Positions 25,975 through 34,327 of a DNA stretch of 64,000 nt are shown in pieces (position 1 is the first letter of the stretch; every line of letters starts with the position of its first letter). The notes below the pieces were generated by a model. It saw nothing but the letters and a program-made list of their open reading frames with translations. It searched no databases and was not told where the DNA came from. Location: NCBI GenBank assembly GCA_035527835.1, contig DATKZS010000093.1, positions 31,516-95,515 of the forward strand, given 5' to 3'. Source of the stretch: DATKZS01 sp035527835 [NCBI: bacterium]. Its GTDB lineage: Bacteria; RBG-13-61-14. The position numbers and the translations under genes were made by a program.

Positions 25975-28470
25975 ATGAAGGACAGCGCTCTGTTCCAGAA
26001 ATGGGGGACCTTCGGCAAGGGCATGGACGCGAAGAGCATCCAGATTTCTTTCGCCAACCATCTCGAGTATTCGCTGTCCAAGGATAAGTACACCGCCACC
26101 ATGCGCGACCTCTACCACTCGCTCGCGCTCACCGCCCGCGACCGCATGGTCGAGCGCTGGATCCGCACCCAGCAGACCTACTACGACCAGGACATCAAGC
26201 GCGTTTATTACCTCTCCGCCGAATACCTGCTCGGCCGCGCCCTCATCAACAACCTGATCAACCTGGACATCTACGGCGAGACCCGGAAGGCGATCGAGGA
26301 CCTCAACCTGGATCTCGAGGAGATCGCGGAGGAGGAGCCGGACGCCGGACTCGGCAACGGCGGACTCGGACGACTCGCCGCCTGTTTCCTCGACTCCATG
26401 GCCACCCTCGAAATCCCCGCTTACGGCTACGGCATCCGCTACGAGTTCGGGATCTTCGAGCAGACCATCCGTAACCTCGGCCAGTCCGAGCTCCCCGACG
26501 CCTGGCTCAAGTACGGAAACCCCTGGGAAATACCCCGGCCCGAGTACAGCTTCCCCGTGCACTTCCACGGCAAGATCAAGGAAATAACCCTGCCCGACGG
26601 AAAACTCAAGACCGAGTGGCTCGACACCAACGACGTCATCGGCGTCGCCTACGACATCCCCATTGACGGCTACGACAACAACACCGTCAACACCCTCCGG
26701 CTCTGGTCCTCCCGCGCCTCCCACGAGTTCGACCTCAACTACTTCCAGCACGGAGACTACCTCAAGGCCGTCGAGGAGAAGAACCTCTCCGAGAACATCT
26801 CCAAGGTGCTTTACCCCAACGACAACATCTACCAGGGCCAGGAGCTCCGGCTCAAGCAGCAGTACTTTTTCGTCTCCTGCTCGATCCAGGACCTCATCCG
26901 CCGCTACCGCGTGACGCACCCGACGAGCTTCGACGAGTTTCCCGACAAGGTCGCCATCCAGATGAACGACACCCATCCCTCCCTGGCCGTCGTCGAGCTC
27001 ATGCGCATCTTCCTCGACGACTACGCCATGAACTGGGACAAGGCATGGGACATCACCACCCGCACCTGCGCCTACACCAACCACACCCTGCTCTCCGAGG
27101 CCCTCGAAAAATGGCCCGTCTCCATGTTCGGCGACCTGCTGCCCCGACACCTCAAGATCATTTACGAGATCAACCGCCGCTTCATGCGCGACGTGTCCGT
27201 GCGCTGGGTCGGTGACAACGACCGCTTAAGCCGCATGTCCCTGATCGAGGAGGAAAAGGGGAAGAAGGTCCGCATGGCCCACCTCGCGTTCGTCGGCTCC
27301 CACTCCGTGAACGGAGTGGCAGCGCTCCATACCCGGCTGCTCAAAGAGCGCGTGTTCAAGGACTTCGACGAGATGTTCCCGGACCGCATCAACAACAAGA
27401 CCAACGGCGTCACGCCCCGCCGCTGGCTCTATGCCGCCAACCCCGGCCTCTCCGCCCTCATCACCGAGCGCATCGGCAAGGGCTGGATCAAAAACCTGGA
27501 CGAGCTCAGGAAGATCGAGCCGTTTGTCAAGGACCCCGCGTTCCTCGACCAGTTCAACGCCGTCAAGAAACAAAACAAGGAGAGGCTTGCCAAGATCTCC
27601 GCCGACCTCACCGGCTTCACCCTCGATCCCGACGCCATCTTCGACGTGCAGGTCAAACGCATCCACGAGTACAAGCGCCAGCTCCTCAACATGCTCTACG
27701 TCATCCACTCCTGGCTCCGCATCAAGCACGACCCGCATCTCGACGTGGTCCCCCGCGCATTCATCTTCGGTGGAAAGTCCGCACCCGGATACTTCATGGC
27801 CAAGATGATCATCAAGCTCATCTGCCACGTCGCCGAGATGATCAACCGCGACGGCTCCACCAACAAAAAGCTCAAGCTTGTGTTCCTCCCCAACTACCGC
27901 GTCTCCCTGGCCGAGAAAATCATACCCGCCGCCGACGTCTCCGAGCAGATCTCAACCGCCGGATACGAGGCCTCCGGAACCGGCAACATGAAGTTCGCAT
28001 TGAACGGCGCCCTCACCGTGGGCACCCTCGACGGCGCCAACATCGAGATCATGGAGGAGGTCGGGCCGGACAACATCTTCATCTTCGGACTCACCGCCGA
28101 AGAGGTGACCGCCGCCCGCAATTCCTATAGCCCCCGCGAGTACTATGATCAGGACCCGCTGCTCAAGGAAGCCATTGACCTCATCAGGCAGGGCTTTTTC
28201 TCGCCTGAGCAGCCATACCTCTTCGGGCCGCTGGTGGACATGCTCCTCGACCACGACCCGTACCTCGTGCTCGCCGACTTCCCGAGCTACTGCGATTGCC
28301 AGGAAAAAGTGGACCAGGCCTACCGCGACCGCAGGGGATGGGCCAGAAAGGCCGCCATCAATGTCGCCCGCATGGGCAAGTTCTCCTCCGACCGCGCCAT
28401 CTCCGAGTACAACCGCGACATCTGGCGCGCCGAGCCCCTGCCCATCAAGAAGAACGGGGACAAGGCCTGA
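25975..28470 (+). CDS. glgP: Glycogen/starch phosphorylase
   Basis: 831 residues from ATG 25975 (GGGGGAGAG upstream); an in-frame GTG at 25933 with its own GGGGG site would add 14 residues. It releases glucose-1-phosphate from alpha-1,4-glucans using pyridoxal phosphate. Family blocks are clear: LGNGGLGRLAACFLDSMATL, QMNDTHPSLAV and KTNGVTPRRWL. The PLP lysine is Lys673 in EASGTGNMKFALNGALTVGT. The length fits the GlgP/GPB type. No other glycogen genes are adjacent; pbpC upstream is functionally unrelated. Confidence 0.96.
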   Translation: MKDSALFQKWGTFGKGMDAKSIQISFANHLEYSLSKDKYTATMRDLYHSLALTARDRMVERWIRTQQTYYDQDIKRVYYLSAEYLLGRALINNLINLDIYGETRKAIEDLNLDLEEIAEEEPDAGLGNGGLGRLAACFLDSMATLEIPAYGYGIRYEFGIFEQTIRNLGQSELPDAWLKYGNPWEIPRPEYSFPVHFHGKIKEITLPDGKLKTEWLDTNDVIGVAYDIPIDGYDNNTVNTLRLWSSRASHEFDLNYFQHGDYLKAVEEKNLSENISKVLYPNDNIYQGQELRLKQQYFFVSCSIQDLIRRYRVTHPTSFDEFPDKVAIQMNDTHPSLAVVELMRIFLDDYAMNWDKAWDITTRTCAYTNHTLLSEALEKWPVSMFGDLLPRHLKIIYEINRRFMRDVSVRWVGDNDRLSRMSLIEEEKGKKVRMAHLAFVGSHSVNGVAALHTRLLKERVFKDFDEMFPDRINNKTNGVTPRRWLYAANPGLSALITERIGKGWIKNLDELRKIEPFVKDPAFLDQFNAVKKQNKERLAKISADLTGFTLDPDAIFDVQVKRIHEYKRQLLNMLYVIHSWLRIKHDPHLDVVPRAFIFGGKSAPGYFMAKMIIKLICHVAEMINRDGSTNKKLKLVFLPNYRVSLAEKIIPAADVSEQISTAGYEASGTGNMKFALNGALTVGTLDGANIEIMEEVGPDNIFIFGLTAEEVTAARNSYSPREYYDQDPLLKEAIDLIRQGFFSPEQPYLFGPLVDMLLDHDPYLVLADFPSYCDCQEKVDQAYRDRRGWARKAAINVARMGKFSSDRAISEYNRDIWRAEPLPIKKNGDKA

Positions 28471-28533
28471 CCCTGGTTTTGATGGTGAACAATCGTGCGG
28501 AAAAGGTTCTTCAGAATCTGGTGTTGATGAGAA

Positions 28534-28647
28534 GAGTAGGGCGTAGGGCGAAGGTCGAATGGCGTGAATCAGGCCGGATGGTGGCCTAATCAACTTTTTC
28601 GCTCTACGCCCTTCGCCCTTCGCTTTACGCTCTACGCCCTACGCTCT
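28534..28647. repeat. Heptanucleotide-unit inverted repeat between glgP and iolN
   Basis: The left arm from 28534 reads AGAGTAGGGCGTAGGGCG. The right arm (28600-28647) is a 48-nt run of seven-base units such as CTACGCC, CTTCGCC and TTTACGC. The arms pair imperfectly. The last base of the right arm is the first base of the iolN stop codon on the minus strand. Confidence 0.65.
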
Positions 28648-29762
28648 CAAAAGCTCAGCCGCGGCAGGGAATAGACTGACCGCCAGCCTTTGCTGAGCGG
28701 CTCTTTGAGGTAAGGCGCCATTTCCCGGGCCGTGCGCAGTGTGACCTTTTCCGTGGGCGGCAGCTTGCCCGGAGGGAAGGCATCGAGGATGTGGCCAATG
28801 GTGAGCGTGAGGTATTCCATGATCGCGGCGACCGGCCGCTTGGCCTTGCTCGCGGTGCCTTTGCCGGGGCAGCCGACCACGCCCTCCGGCGTGGCCTTGA
28901 GCTCGATGGCCATGTGGCCCTCGCCCTCGCTCCAGCGGTGCGGACGGTGGAAGTTGTCAACCGAGTTGTCGAAGTGGCCGGGCGGAAGATAGGCCACCGG
29001 CTTGGTGTCCACGCATGCGCCCATGTCCACCATGCCCTTGGGGAAGAGCAGCAGCGCCAAAGACGTCTCCGACTCGTCCGCGTGCACGAACGGCGTGTCC
29101 ACCTGGTCCGCCGTTCCCTTCGGGTACCAGAACTCGCGCACCGCGCGGTGCCAGTCAAACACCTGGAACACGCCCGGGAGCTGGAACCGGTTCAGGAACT
29201 CGTGCAGCGCGGCCTCCAGCACCCAGAGCTGGCCGTGGTTGTTCACGATGATTTGCTTCCGAAACCCGTCGTTCCACAGGCCGAGCATCACGTAGATCAG
29301 GTACTCGCGCACGATCTCCTGCGGGATGTTGATGTTGCCCGGCATGCCGATGTGGTGGTACGGGTGCGCGCCGTAAGAGAGCGGGTTGTGCGCCAGCGTG
29401 ACCGGACGGCCGCGCCGGGCCGTGTAGCGCCTGACCCCCTCGCAAATCTGCGTCACGTTGAAGCTGTCCAGCCCCGATACGCTGTGCATCCCGTGGTTCT
29501 CCGTGCACCCCACCGGGATCAGCACGATGTCGTTCTGGCGCCGGTTGGCCATGAGCTGCTTCCTTACCGTCGTCTGGATGTAGCACCCCGCCTTGCCCAG
29601 CTCCGGCTCCGCCGGCACCCCGTACTTCTTCAGTACCGCGTCAACTTCCTTCTCCGACATGTCCCAGATCTTCTTCTTCAGCCTCCCCACCTCCGTGTTC
29701 TCGAACACGATGGCGGGATTCTCCGTGGTCAGCCACAACTCAGTTTTCTTGTTTTTGGACAT
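28647..29762 (-). CDS. iolN: Creatininase-family hydrolase, probable 3-dehydro-scyllo-inosose hydrolase
   Basis: 371 residues with AAAGGAG 7 nt before the ATG. The creatininase metal motif (E-x-H-G-x-H-x5-D spacing) is present as ENHGMHSVSGLD: Glu88, His90, His93 and Asp99. Further conserved blocks are NNHGQLWVLEAALHEF and HADESETSLALLLFP. The protein is about 120 residues longer than ordinary creatininases. Its length and N-terminal part match my memory of the IolN group, which opens the diketo-inositol ring to 5-keto-gluconate in the Thermotoga inositol pathway. Neighbouring dehydrogenases, a TIM-barrel epimerase and KDG/KDPG enzymes support that role. An alternative is another ring-opening amidohydrolase of the family. 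Confidence 0.72.
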   Translation of the reverse strand: MSKNKKTELWLTTENPAIVFENTEVGRLKKKIWDMSEKEVDAVLKKYGVPAEPELGKAGCYIQTTVRKQLMANRRQNDIVLIPVGCTENHGMHSVSGLDSFNVTQICEGVRRYTARRGRPVTLAHNPLSYGAHPYHHIGMPGNINIPQEIVREYLIYVMLGLWNDGFRKQIIVNNHGQLWVLEAALHEFLNRFQLPGVFQVFDWHRAVREFWYPKGTADQVDTPFVHADESETSLALLLFPKGMVDMGACVDTKPVAYLPPGHFDNSVDNFHRPHRWSEGEGHMAIELKATPEGVVGCPGKGTASKAKRPVAAIMEYLTLTIGHILDAFPPGKLPPTEKVTLRTAREMAPYLKEPLSKGWRSVYSLPRLSF

Positions 29763-29799
29763 CGGCTACTCCTTTGATTATTTTGAGACCTTTATTTTC

Positions 29800-29884
29800 C
29801 ACGCAAAGGCGCAAAGATCGCAAAGCAAATAAGAATATTATCATTTCTTGTATCTTTCCTTTGCGGACTTTGCGCCTTTGCGTG
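29800..29884. repeat. Long hairpin with CGCAAAG units
   Basis: Arms 29800-29825 and 29859-29884 (26 nt each) match at 24 of 26 positions in inverted orientation. The unit is roughly GCGCAAAG, and the loop is A/T-rich. It occupies the space between the iolN start and the stop codon of the dehydrogenase. Confidence 0.75.
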
Positions 29885-29895
29885 AAATAAATCTC

Positions 29896-31002
29896 TCAGG
29901 GATTAATAACCACCTTGATCGCCCCTCCCTCTCTGCCCACGAACGTCTTCATCGCCTCGTTGATTTTTATGAGCGGGAAGCGGTGGGTGATGAGCGGCGC
30001 GGCCTTGATGCGGCCGTCGCTCATGAGAGGGATGATGCGGCGAAGCGACCAGTCGCCCTCAGCCTTGCCTCCGGCGATGGTCATGTTCCACTGCACCACC
30101 TTGTTCAGGTTCACCGGGATCTCGCCCTGGTAGATGCCGATCAGCGCGATGCGGCCGTTCTTCTTCGCGAACTCGACCGCGTCTTTCGCGGCCTGCGCCG
30201 TGCCCGCGGCCTCGATCACCAGGTCCGCGCCCACCCCGTGGGTCAGTTGGAACACCTCCTTCACCACGTCGCACTCGCGCACGTTCAGCGTGATGTCCGC
30301 GGCCCCCAGCTCGATCCCGAGGTCCAGCCGCTCCTTCCTCGTGCCCGTGAAGATCACCAGCCCCGCGCCCTCCGCCTTCACGAGCTGGCAGGCCATGAGC
30401 CCGATGGGGCCGGGCCCCGACACCACCACCGTCTCGCCCGTCCTGACGCCCCCGATCCGCGTGATGCCGTACTGGGCCGTGCCCGCGGTGGTGATCAGCG
30501 TGGCCTCGTCGAAAGAGAGCGACGACGGGATCGGGTGCAGGGTGTTCACGTGGTTCACCGCGTACTCGGCGTAGCCGCCGTTCACGGTGAACCCGTAGTG
30601 GCGGTGGCCCGCGGCGAGGTTGCCGTAGTTGAGGCAGGTGGTGTAAAGCCCGCGGATGCAGTTCTCGCACGTGCCGCAGCCCTTGTGCGGCTCCACCGCC
30701 ACCCGGTCGCCGACCCGGAAGTTACTCACGCCCTCCCCGAGCGCCGCCACCGTCCCCGCGAACTCGTGGCCCGGGATGTACTCGCCGAACGGAGGGTTGT
30801 TGGGCCAGCCGTGGGCCACGATCTTCGGGTCCGTCCCGCAAATCGCGCACGCCTCCACCTTGATCAGCGCCTCCATCGGCCCCGGCCGAGGCACCGGCCT
30901 CTCCACCACTCGGAGGTCGTTATAACCGTAGAGCACCGCGGCTTTCATGCGGGAAGGGATGGAAACGCCTTTCTTTGTTCTTTTCATGATGGCTCGATTC
31001 AT
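29896..31002 (-). CDS. Zinc-dependent medium-chain dehydrogenase (polyol/inosose type)
   Basis: 368 residues. The catalytic-zinc region AICGTD is followed by GHEFAG, and structural-zinc cysteines are in CGTCENCIRGLYTTC. The NAD(P)-binding turn is VVVSGPGPIGLMACQL. ATG 31002 overlaps the HEPN stop codon (TAATG) and has AAGGA upstream. A start at 30948 (MKAAVLYGYNDL) would fit the family better and remove an 18-residue extension. Adjacent to the IolN-like hydrolase, it may be the scyllo-inosose 3-dehydrogenase (IolM) or the first inositol dehydrogenase; sequence alone does not decide. Confidence 0.8.
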   Translation of the reverse strand: MNRAIMKRTKKGVSIPSRMKAAVLYGYNDLRVVERPVPRPGPMEALIKVEACAICGTDPKIVAHGWPNNPPFGEYIPGHEFAGTVAALGEGVSNFRVGDRVAVEPHKGCGTCENCIRGLYTTCLNYGNLAAGHRHYGFTVNGGYAEYAVNHVNTLHPIPSSLSFDEATLITTAGTAQYGITRIGGVRTGETVVVSGPGPIGLMACQLVKAEGAGLVIFTGTRKERLDLGIELGAADITLNVRECDVVKEVFQLTHGVGADLVIEAAGTAQAAKDAVEFAKKNGRIALIGIYQGEIPVNLNKVVQWNMTIAGGKAEGDWSLRRIIPLMSDGRIKAAPLITHRFPLIKINEAMKTFVGREGGAIKVVINP

Positions 31003-31349
31003 TACAGCGCATCCTTAAGCAGTTGCTTGAGTTCTTCACCGAGCGAGGGAAGATTCAATTCGATAATGCCCCAGACCAGCCGGTTGGACACGGATGAGTA
31101 GCCATGGATCAGTCGGTTCCTGAATGCGATGATGCTGGAGGCCGACGTGATTGAGTCTTTCAGACTTGGTTCCATTTTCAATGCCTGGCTCAGGGCTTCG
31201 CCAATGATCTCGAATTGGCGTTCTACTCCGGACTTGATCAGAGGATCATCGCAATAGTCCTCAAAAGATTTTCCCCTCGTGAACTTCTCGATCAGCCCAC
31301 AAGCCTCTTGCATATCAAAAAGATACTTATTGACTTCAGGCGGCCTCAT
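31002..31349 (-). CDS. hepT: HEPN toxin of HepT/DUF86 type
   Basis: 115 residues beginning MRPPEVNKYLFDMQEACGLI. The motif RNRLIHGY gives the Rx4H RNase signature of DUF86 HEPN toxins. The start overlaps the end of the nucleotidyltransferase gene by 14 nt, and the stop overlaps the dehydrogenase start by 1 nt. In studied HepT/MntA pairs HepT cuts tRNA or other RNA and the partner AMPylates it near the RxxxxH tyrosine. The tyrosine here (HGY) is present. Confidence 0.82.
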   Translation of the reverse strand: MRPPEVNKYLFDMQEACGLIEKFTRGKSFEDYCDDPLIKSGVERQFEIIGEALSQALKMEPSLKDSITSASSIIAFRNRLIHGYSSVSNRLVWGIIELNLPSLGEELKQLLKDAL

Positions 31350-31647
31350 AAAGAACCATCTTTGTCCGTTCGATCTCCCGCTTGAAAAACGGGTTGGTGA
31401 TGGGCTCCGTTTCCACCAGGTCAACCGCGGTCCCGAAAAGTTTTTCCAGGTCTTCAAGCAGCGCGAAGTAATTCCTGGAGTATTGTGAAGGCGGCAGGGG
31501 CTGGAATTCGACCAATAAGTCCACGTCGCTGGTCCCAGGCTTGAACCCGTCACGAATCGAGGAACCGAAAACAGCAAGACGCATCACGTCGTGCCTTGCG
31601 CAAAGCTCCCTGATCTTTGCAAGCCTGTTCTGGATGAAGTTTTCCAT
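31336..31647 (-). CDS. mntA: MNT minimal nucleotidyltransferase antitoxin
   Basis: 103 residues from ATG 31647 (AGAAGGA upstream); the frame is open 26 codons further. The polymerase-beta-type motif is GSSIRDGFKPGTSDVDLLVEF, with the two metal-binding Asp in DVD. It precedes the HEPN gene by overlap, the standard order of this type VII toxin-antitoxin system. It would neutralise HepT by adding AMP. Confidence 0.82.
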   Translation of the reverse strand: MENFIQNRLAKIRELCARHDVMRLAVFGSSIRDGFKPGTSDVDLLVEFQPLPPSQYSRNYFALLEDLEKLFGTAVDLVETEPITNPFFKREIERTKMVLYEAA

Positions 31648-31731
31648 TCCCGTGTTCCTTCTCATATTATCCCATCGAGTCATGCCCCAGACAAGTCGCG
31701 CCGCCCCGGACTCGATCTTGTTCAACGGCCC

Positions 31732-33243
31732 TTACTTGCTCCACGACCCCCGGTTGATCAGGATATGGAACTCGCTGGCGTAGTCGGACTCTTCCTCGTA
31801 ATTGATCACGATGTCGCTTTTGCCGTCGCGGTTGAGGTCAATGGCGCGGTTGAACATGGACGACGGGATGGCGATCCTCTCCTCGATGCCCATGAGCTGT
31901 CCGTTTTGGTCGCGGAGGTTGACGACCAGCAGGTCCTTGTCCGCGCCCACGGCCTCGTCGGGGAAGCCGTCGCCGTTGAAGTCGCCGAACACGTTGGGGA
32001 TGCCGGAGTCGAGCTGGAACTTTGAGATGTTGAACTTGAGATCGGTATTGAATGACCGGTCAGGCGCGTTGTTGAATTTGTGGCCGGGCCGCTGCAGGAA
32101 AATGTTCCAGGTGACGGTGAGGCCTCCGGTGATGAGGACCTTGCCCGCGGTCCAGGCGCCCAGGTTCATGGTGGGCATGATGAGGTCGGGGAGCTTGTCA
32201 TTGTTCACGTCGCGGACGAAGATGCTCATCACGGTGTTGTCCAGCTTGAACTCCTGGCTCGGCTGGTTTTTGGCGAGGTCGTCGCCGTTGCCCCAGTAGA
32301 GCACGGTGCGGGAGGTCATGTTGGCCAGCCCGCCCTGGGATTGTGTTGCGAGCACGTCCATGCGTCCGTCCCGGTCGAGGTCCGCGAAGGCGAAGTTGGG
32401 ACGGTTGCGGCCCGGCCGGTGGCGATCTTCATCGGCCATGAGCTTAAGATCATAGACCTGGGCCGGCTCGATGGAAAAGCCCTGCGCGTTCTGGGTGAAG
32501 ACCAGGACCCTGGACTCGAAGTTGACCACCAGGTCGGTGAGCCCGTCGTTGTTGGTGTCAAGGATGTTCACCTGCGGCGCGTAATAGGCCACCCGGAACA
32601 TGGGCGATTCGCTGTCGCCCAGGAGCTTGCCCACGTCAAAGGCCTGGATGTCCATGCGCGGCCGGAGGCGCAGCTCCTGGATCGCGAACTCGCCGGGCGC
32701 CGTCTGTTTTGCGAACAGCGACCTGGCAAACCCCACCACCAGCGCGTCATCTTTCCCGTCCCCCGTATAGTCGCGCACGAAGTTGTAATACGGCACGCCC
32801 CGCTCATAGGCTATGGCCACCATGGAAGGCGCCGGGAACAGGCTCTTGAGCGCGCCCACCTTGCCGTCACGCACCACGGCATACGACACCCCGTCCTCGG
32901 TGATGAAACATAGCTCCCGGCCCGGGTCAGCCGCCACGTCGCCCACGTCAATGGCGGCGACCTCGGGAGGAAAGGTCCAGTCCGTCCTCTTCTTGAGGTC
33001 AAAGCCGTCCTGGTCCTGCCTGAAAATGGCCAGATGCCGCTGAGGAGGATCGGTGGACTGGTCAACGTGCACCGCCAACGCCTCGTCCAGCCCGTCGCCG
33101 TCCAGGTCCTCCGTGATCACGTCCGTGATCTCGCCCTTGAGCTTGAAATCAAAGCGCTGGAAGCGCCCGGCCGGCGCCGTCTGCGCCTGGCCCTTCACGG
33201 AAAGCAGAACGATAAACAATAAACCAATACACACCCGCCGCAT
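31732..33243 (-). CDS. Secreted FG-GAP/VCBS beta-propeller protein
   Basis: 503 residues from ATG 33243 (GGGAGGG upstream), with signal peptide MRRVCIGLLFIVLLSVKGQAQ. Seven FG-GAP calcium-type loops are visible, for example DLDGDGLDEALAV, DYTGDGKDDALVV, DTNNDGLTDLVV, DLDRDGRMDVLAT, DVNNDKLPDLIM, DFNGDGFPDEAV and DLNRDGKSDIVI. This is the right number for a seven-bladed integrin-like propeller. It has no catalytic domain. It lies within a catabolic gene run, with 32 nt between it and the upstream epimerase, so an extracytoplasmic binding role for the same substrate is possible but unproven. Confidence 0.85.
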   Translation of the reverse strand: MRRVCIGLLFIVLLSVKGQAQTAPAGRFQRFDFKLKGEITDVITEDLDGDGLDEALAVHVDQSTDPPQRHLAIFRQDQDGFDLKKRTDWTFPPEVAAIDVGDVAADPGRELCFITEDGVSYAVVRDGKVGALKSLFPAPSMVAIAYERGVPYYNFVRDYTGDGKDDALVVGFARSLFAKQTAPGEFAIQELRLRPRMDIQAFDVGKLLGDSESPMFRVAYYAPQVNILDTNNDGLTDLVVNFESRVLVFTQNAQGFSIEPAQVYDLKLMADEDRHRPGRNRPNFAFADLDRDGRMDVLATQSQGGLANMTSRTVLYWGNGDDLAKNQPSQEFKLDNTVMSIFVRDVNNDKLPDLIMPTMNLGAWTAGKVLITGGLTVTWNIFLQRPGHKFNNAPDRSFNTDLKFNISKFQLDSGIPNVFGDFNGDGFPDEAVGADKDLLVVNLRDQNGQLMGIEERIAIPSSMFNRAIDLNRDGKSDIVINYEEESDYASEFHILINRGSWSK

Positions 33244-33275
33244 CGCCGCCCTCCCGTTGCATCGTCTTCGCTGCG

Positions 33276-34124
33276 TCAGTATTTGATCCCCAGGTCCGCG
33301 AGGAGTTTTCTGGTAAAGACCAGGCTCGCCTCGATCATCTTCTGCGACTCCTCGGCTTCCTCCCACCCCTCGGTCTCATAGGAAAGCGCGCCGTCGTACC
33401 CGGCCTGGCGCATGATCTCAAGCTCTTCTTTAAGCTTCACCTCGCCCGTGCCCAGCACCACCGCGTTCCGGCCGACCACGTCCTTGAAGTGCACGTGAAC
33501 GACCTTATCGGCCACCGGCCTCAGCACCGCGAGCTCATCGCCGGCCGCCGCCTGGTCCAGCTTCCACTCGAAGCCCTTGTGGGTCGTGCCCACGTAATCG
33601 CCGCGGTGCGGGTTCGCCGTGTCAAAGTTCACCCCGACCCACGGCGATGGCGCCAGCGTAATAATCTTGCCGATCCCGCCGGGAGACAGCGAGAGCGAGC
33701 CGTGCGGCTCGATGGCCAGATGCACCTTGCACCTCTCCGCGACTTGTGCCAGCCGCTCCATCTTCGGCCTCAAAATCTTGAGCGCCTCCTCCGGCGACAT
33801 GCCCTCCGGCAGACGCCCCTCGCCGGTCGCCACCACCGGGACCTTGGCCGCCGCCGCGAACTCCAGCGAGTGCTTCAAGTCCTCCTCCGCCGTGGCCTCC
33901 GAGATCAGCTCCCGGTGCGAGCCGATGCAAGTGATGTCCGTGAGCCCCGAGCCCAATACCTTCTCCCGGAACTTCACCGGATCGTCCTGGTCCGTGCGCG
34001 TATGGTCGCACCACGACAGATTCGCCTCGACCTCAACATACTTGTACCCACCCCGCGCAATCCGCTCCAGGGCGAAGTCGAGTGAGTACTTCCGGAACGC
34101 CACGGTATTGCAACCTACCAGCAT
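33276..34124 (-). CDS. Sugar phosphate isomerase/epimerase-type TIM barrel, IolO-like candidate
   Basis: 282 residues of the AP-endonuclease-2 TIM-barrel superfamily. Metal-ligand type segments are visible: YKYVEVEANLS, LAIEPHGS, VGVNFDTANPHRGD, VVHVHFKDV and ALSYETEGWEE. In the Thermotoga inositol route an enzyme of this superfamily (IolO) epimerises 5-keto-L-gluconate to D-tagaturonate. Position in the same arm as the IolN-like hydrolase and the dehydrogenases fits that step. Other superfamily members (IolE dehydratase, IolI, hydroxypyruvate isomerase) cannot be excluded. Confidence 0.7.
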   Translation of the reverse strand: MLVGCNTVAFRKYSLDFALERIARGGYKYVEVEANLSWCDHTRTDQDDPVKFREKVLGSGLTDITCIGSHRELISEATAEEDLKHSLEFAAAAKVPVVATGEGRLPEGMSPEEALKILRPKMERLAQVAERCKVHLAIEPHGSLSLSPGGIGKIITLAPSPWVGVNFDTANPHRGDYVGTTHKGFEWKLDQAAAGDELAVLRPVADKVVHVHFKDVVGRNAVVLGTGEVKLKEELEIMRQAGYDGALSYETEGWEEAEESQKMIEASLVFTRKLLADLGIKY

Positions 34125-34180
34125 TTTTTTCCTCTCGCCGATTCATCGGAGCTCGCGACGGCTAAAGCCATGATGCGAGA

Positions 34181-34277
34181 AGGCCGTTAAAACGGCCTCT
34201 CCCCCTATTCCCGCCACCGCTGAACCAGGCATAAATGCCTGGCCTGCACTCTTAAGAAAGGCCGTTAAAACGGCCTT
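34181..34277. repeat. Three AA-centred palindromes
   Basis: AGGCCGTT-AA-AACGGCCT (34181-34198), CCAGGCAT-AA-ATGCCTGG (34225-34242) and AAGGCCGTT-AA-AACGGCCTT (34258-34277) are perfect inverted repeats. They share a central AA and lie between the epimerase and the dehydrogenase. Confidence 0.7.
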
Positions 34278-34300
34278 CCCGCCAACCATTCCCATACTTT

Positions 34301-34327
34301 ATTTTTTCCTTTTTACTTTTTCCTTTT
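34301..34327 (-). repeat. 27-nt A-rich repeat at the 3' end of the dehydrogenase gene
   Basis: Two AAAAAGG-type units joined by AAAAAGT. The identical 27 bases occur at 46208-46234. Here the TAA stop codon and the last codons (KRKK) lie inside it. Confidence 0.7.

Noticed and set aside
28647-29762. Simple creatinine amidohydrolase
   Set aside because: The protein is far longer than creatininase, with additional conserved blocks, and its neighbours are sugar-acid enzymes rather than creatine-degrading ones.
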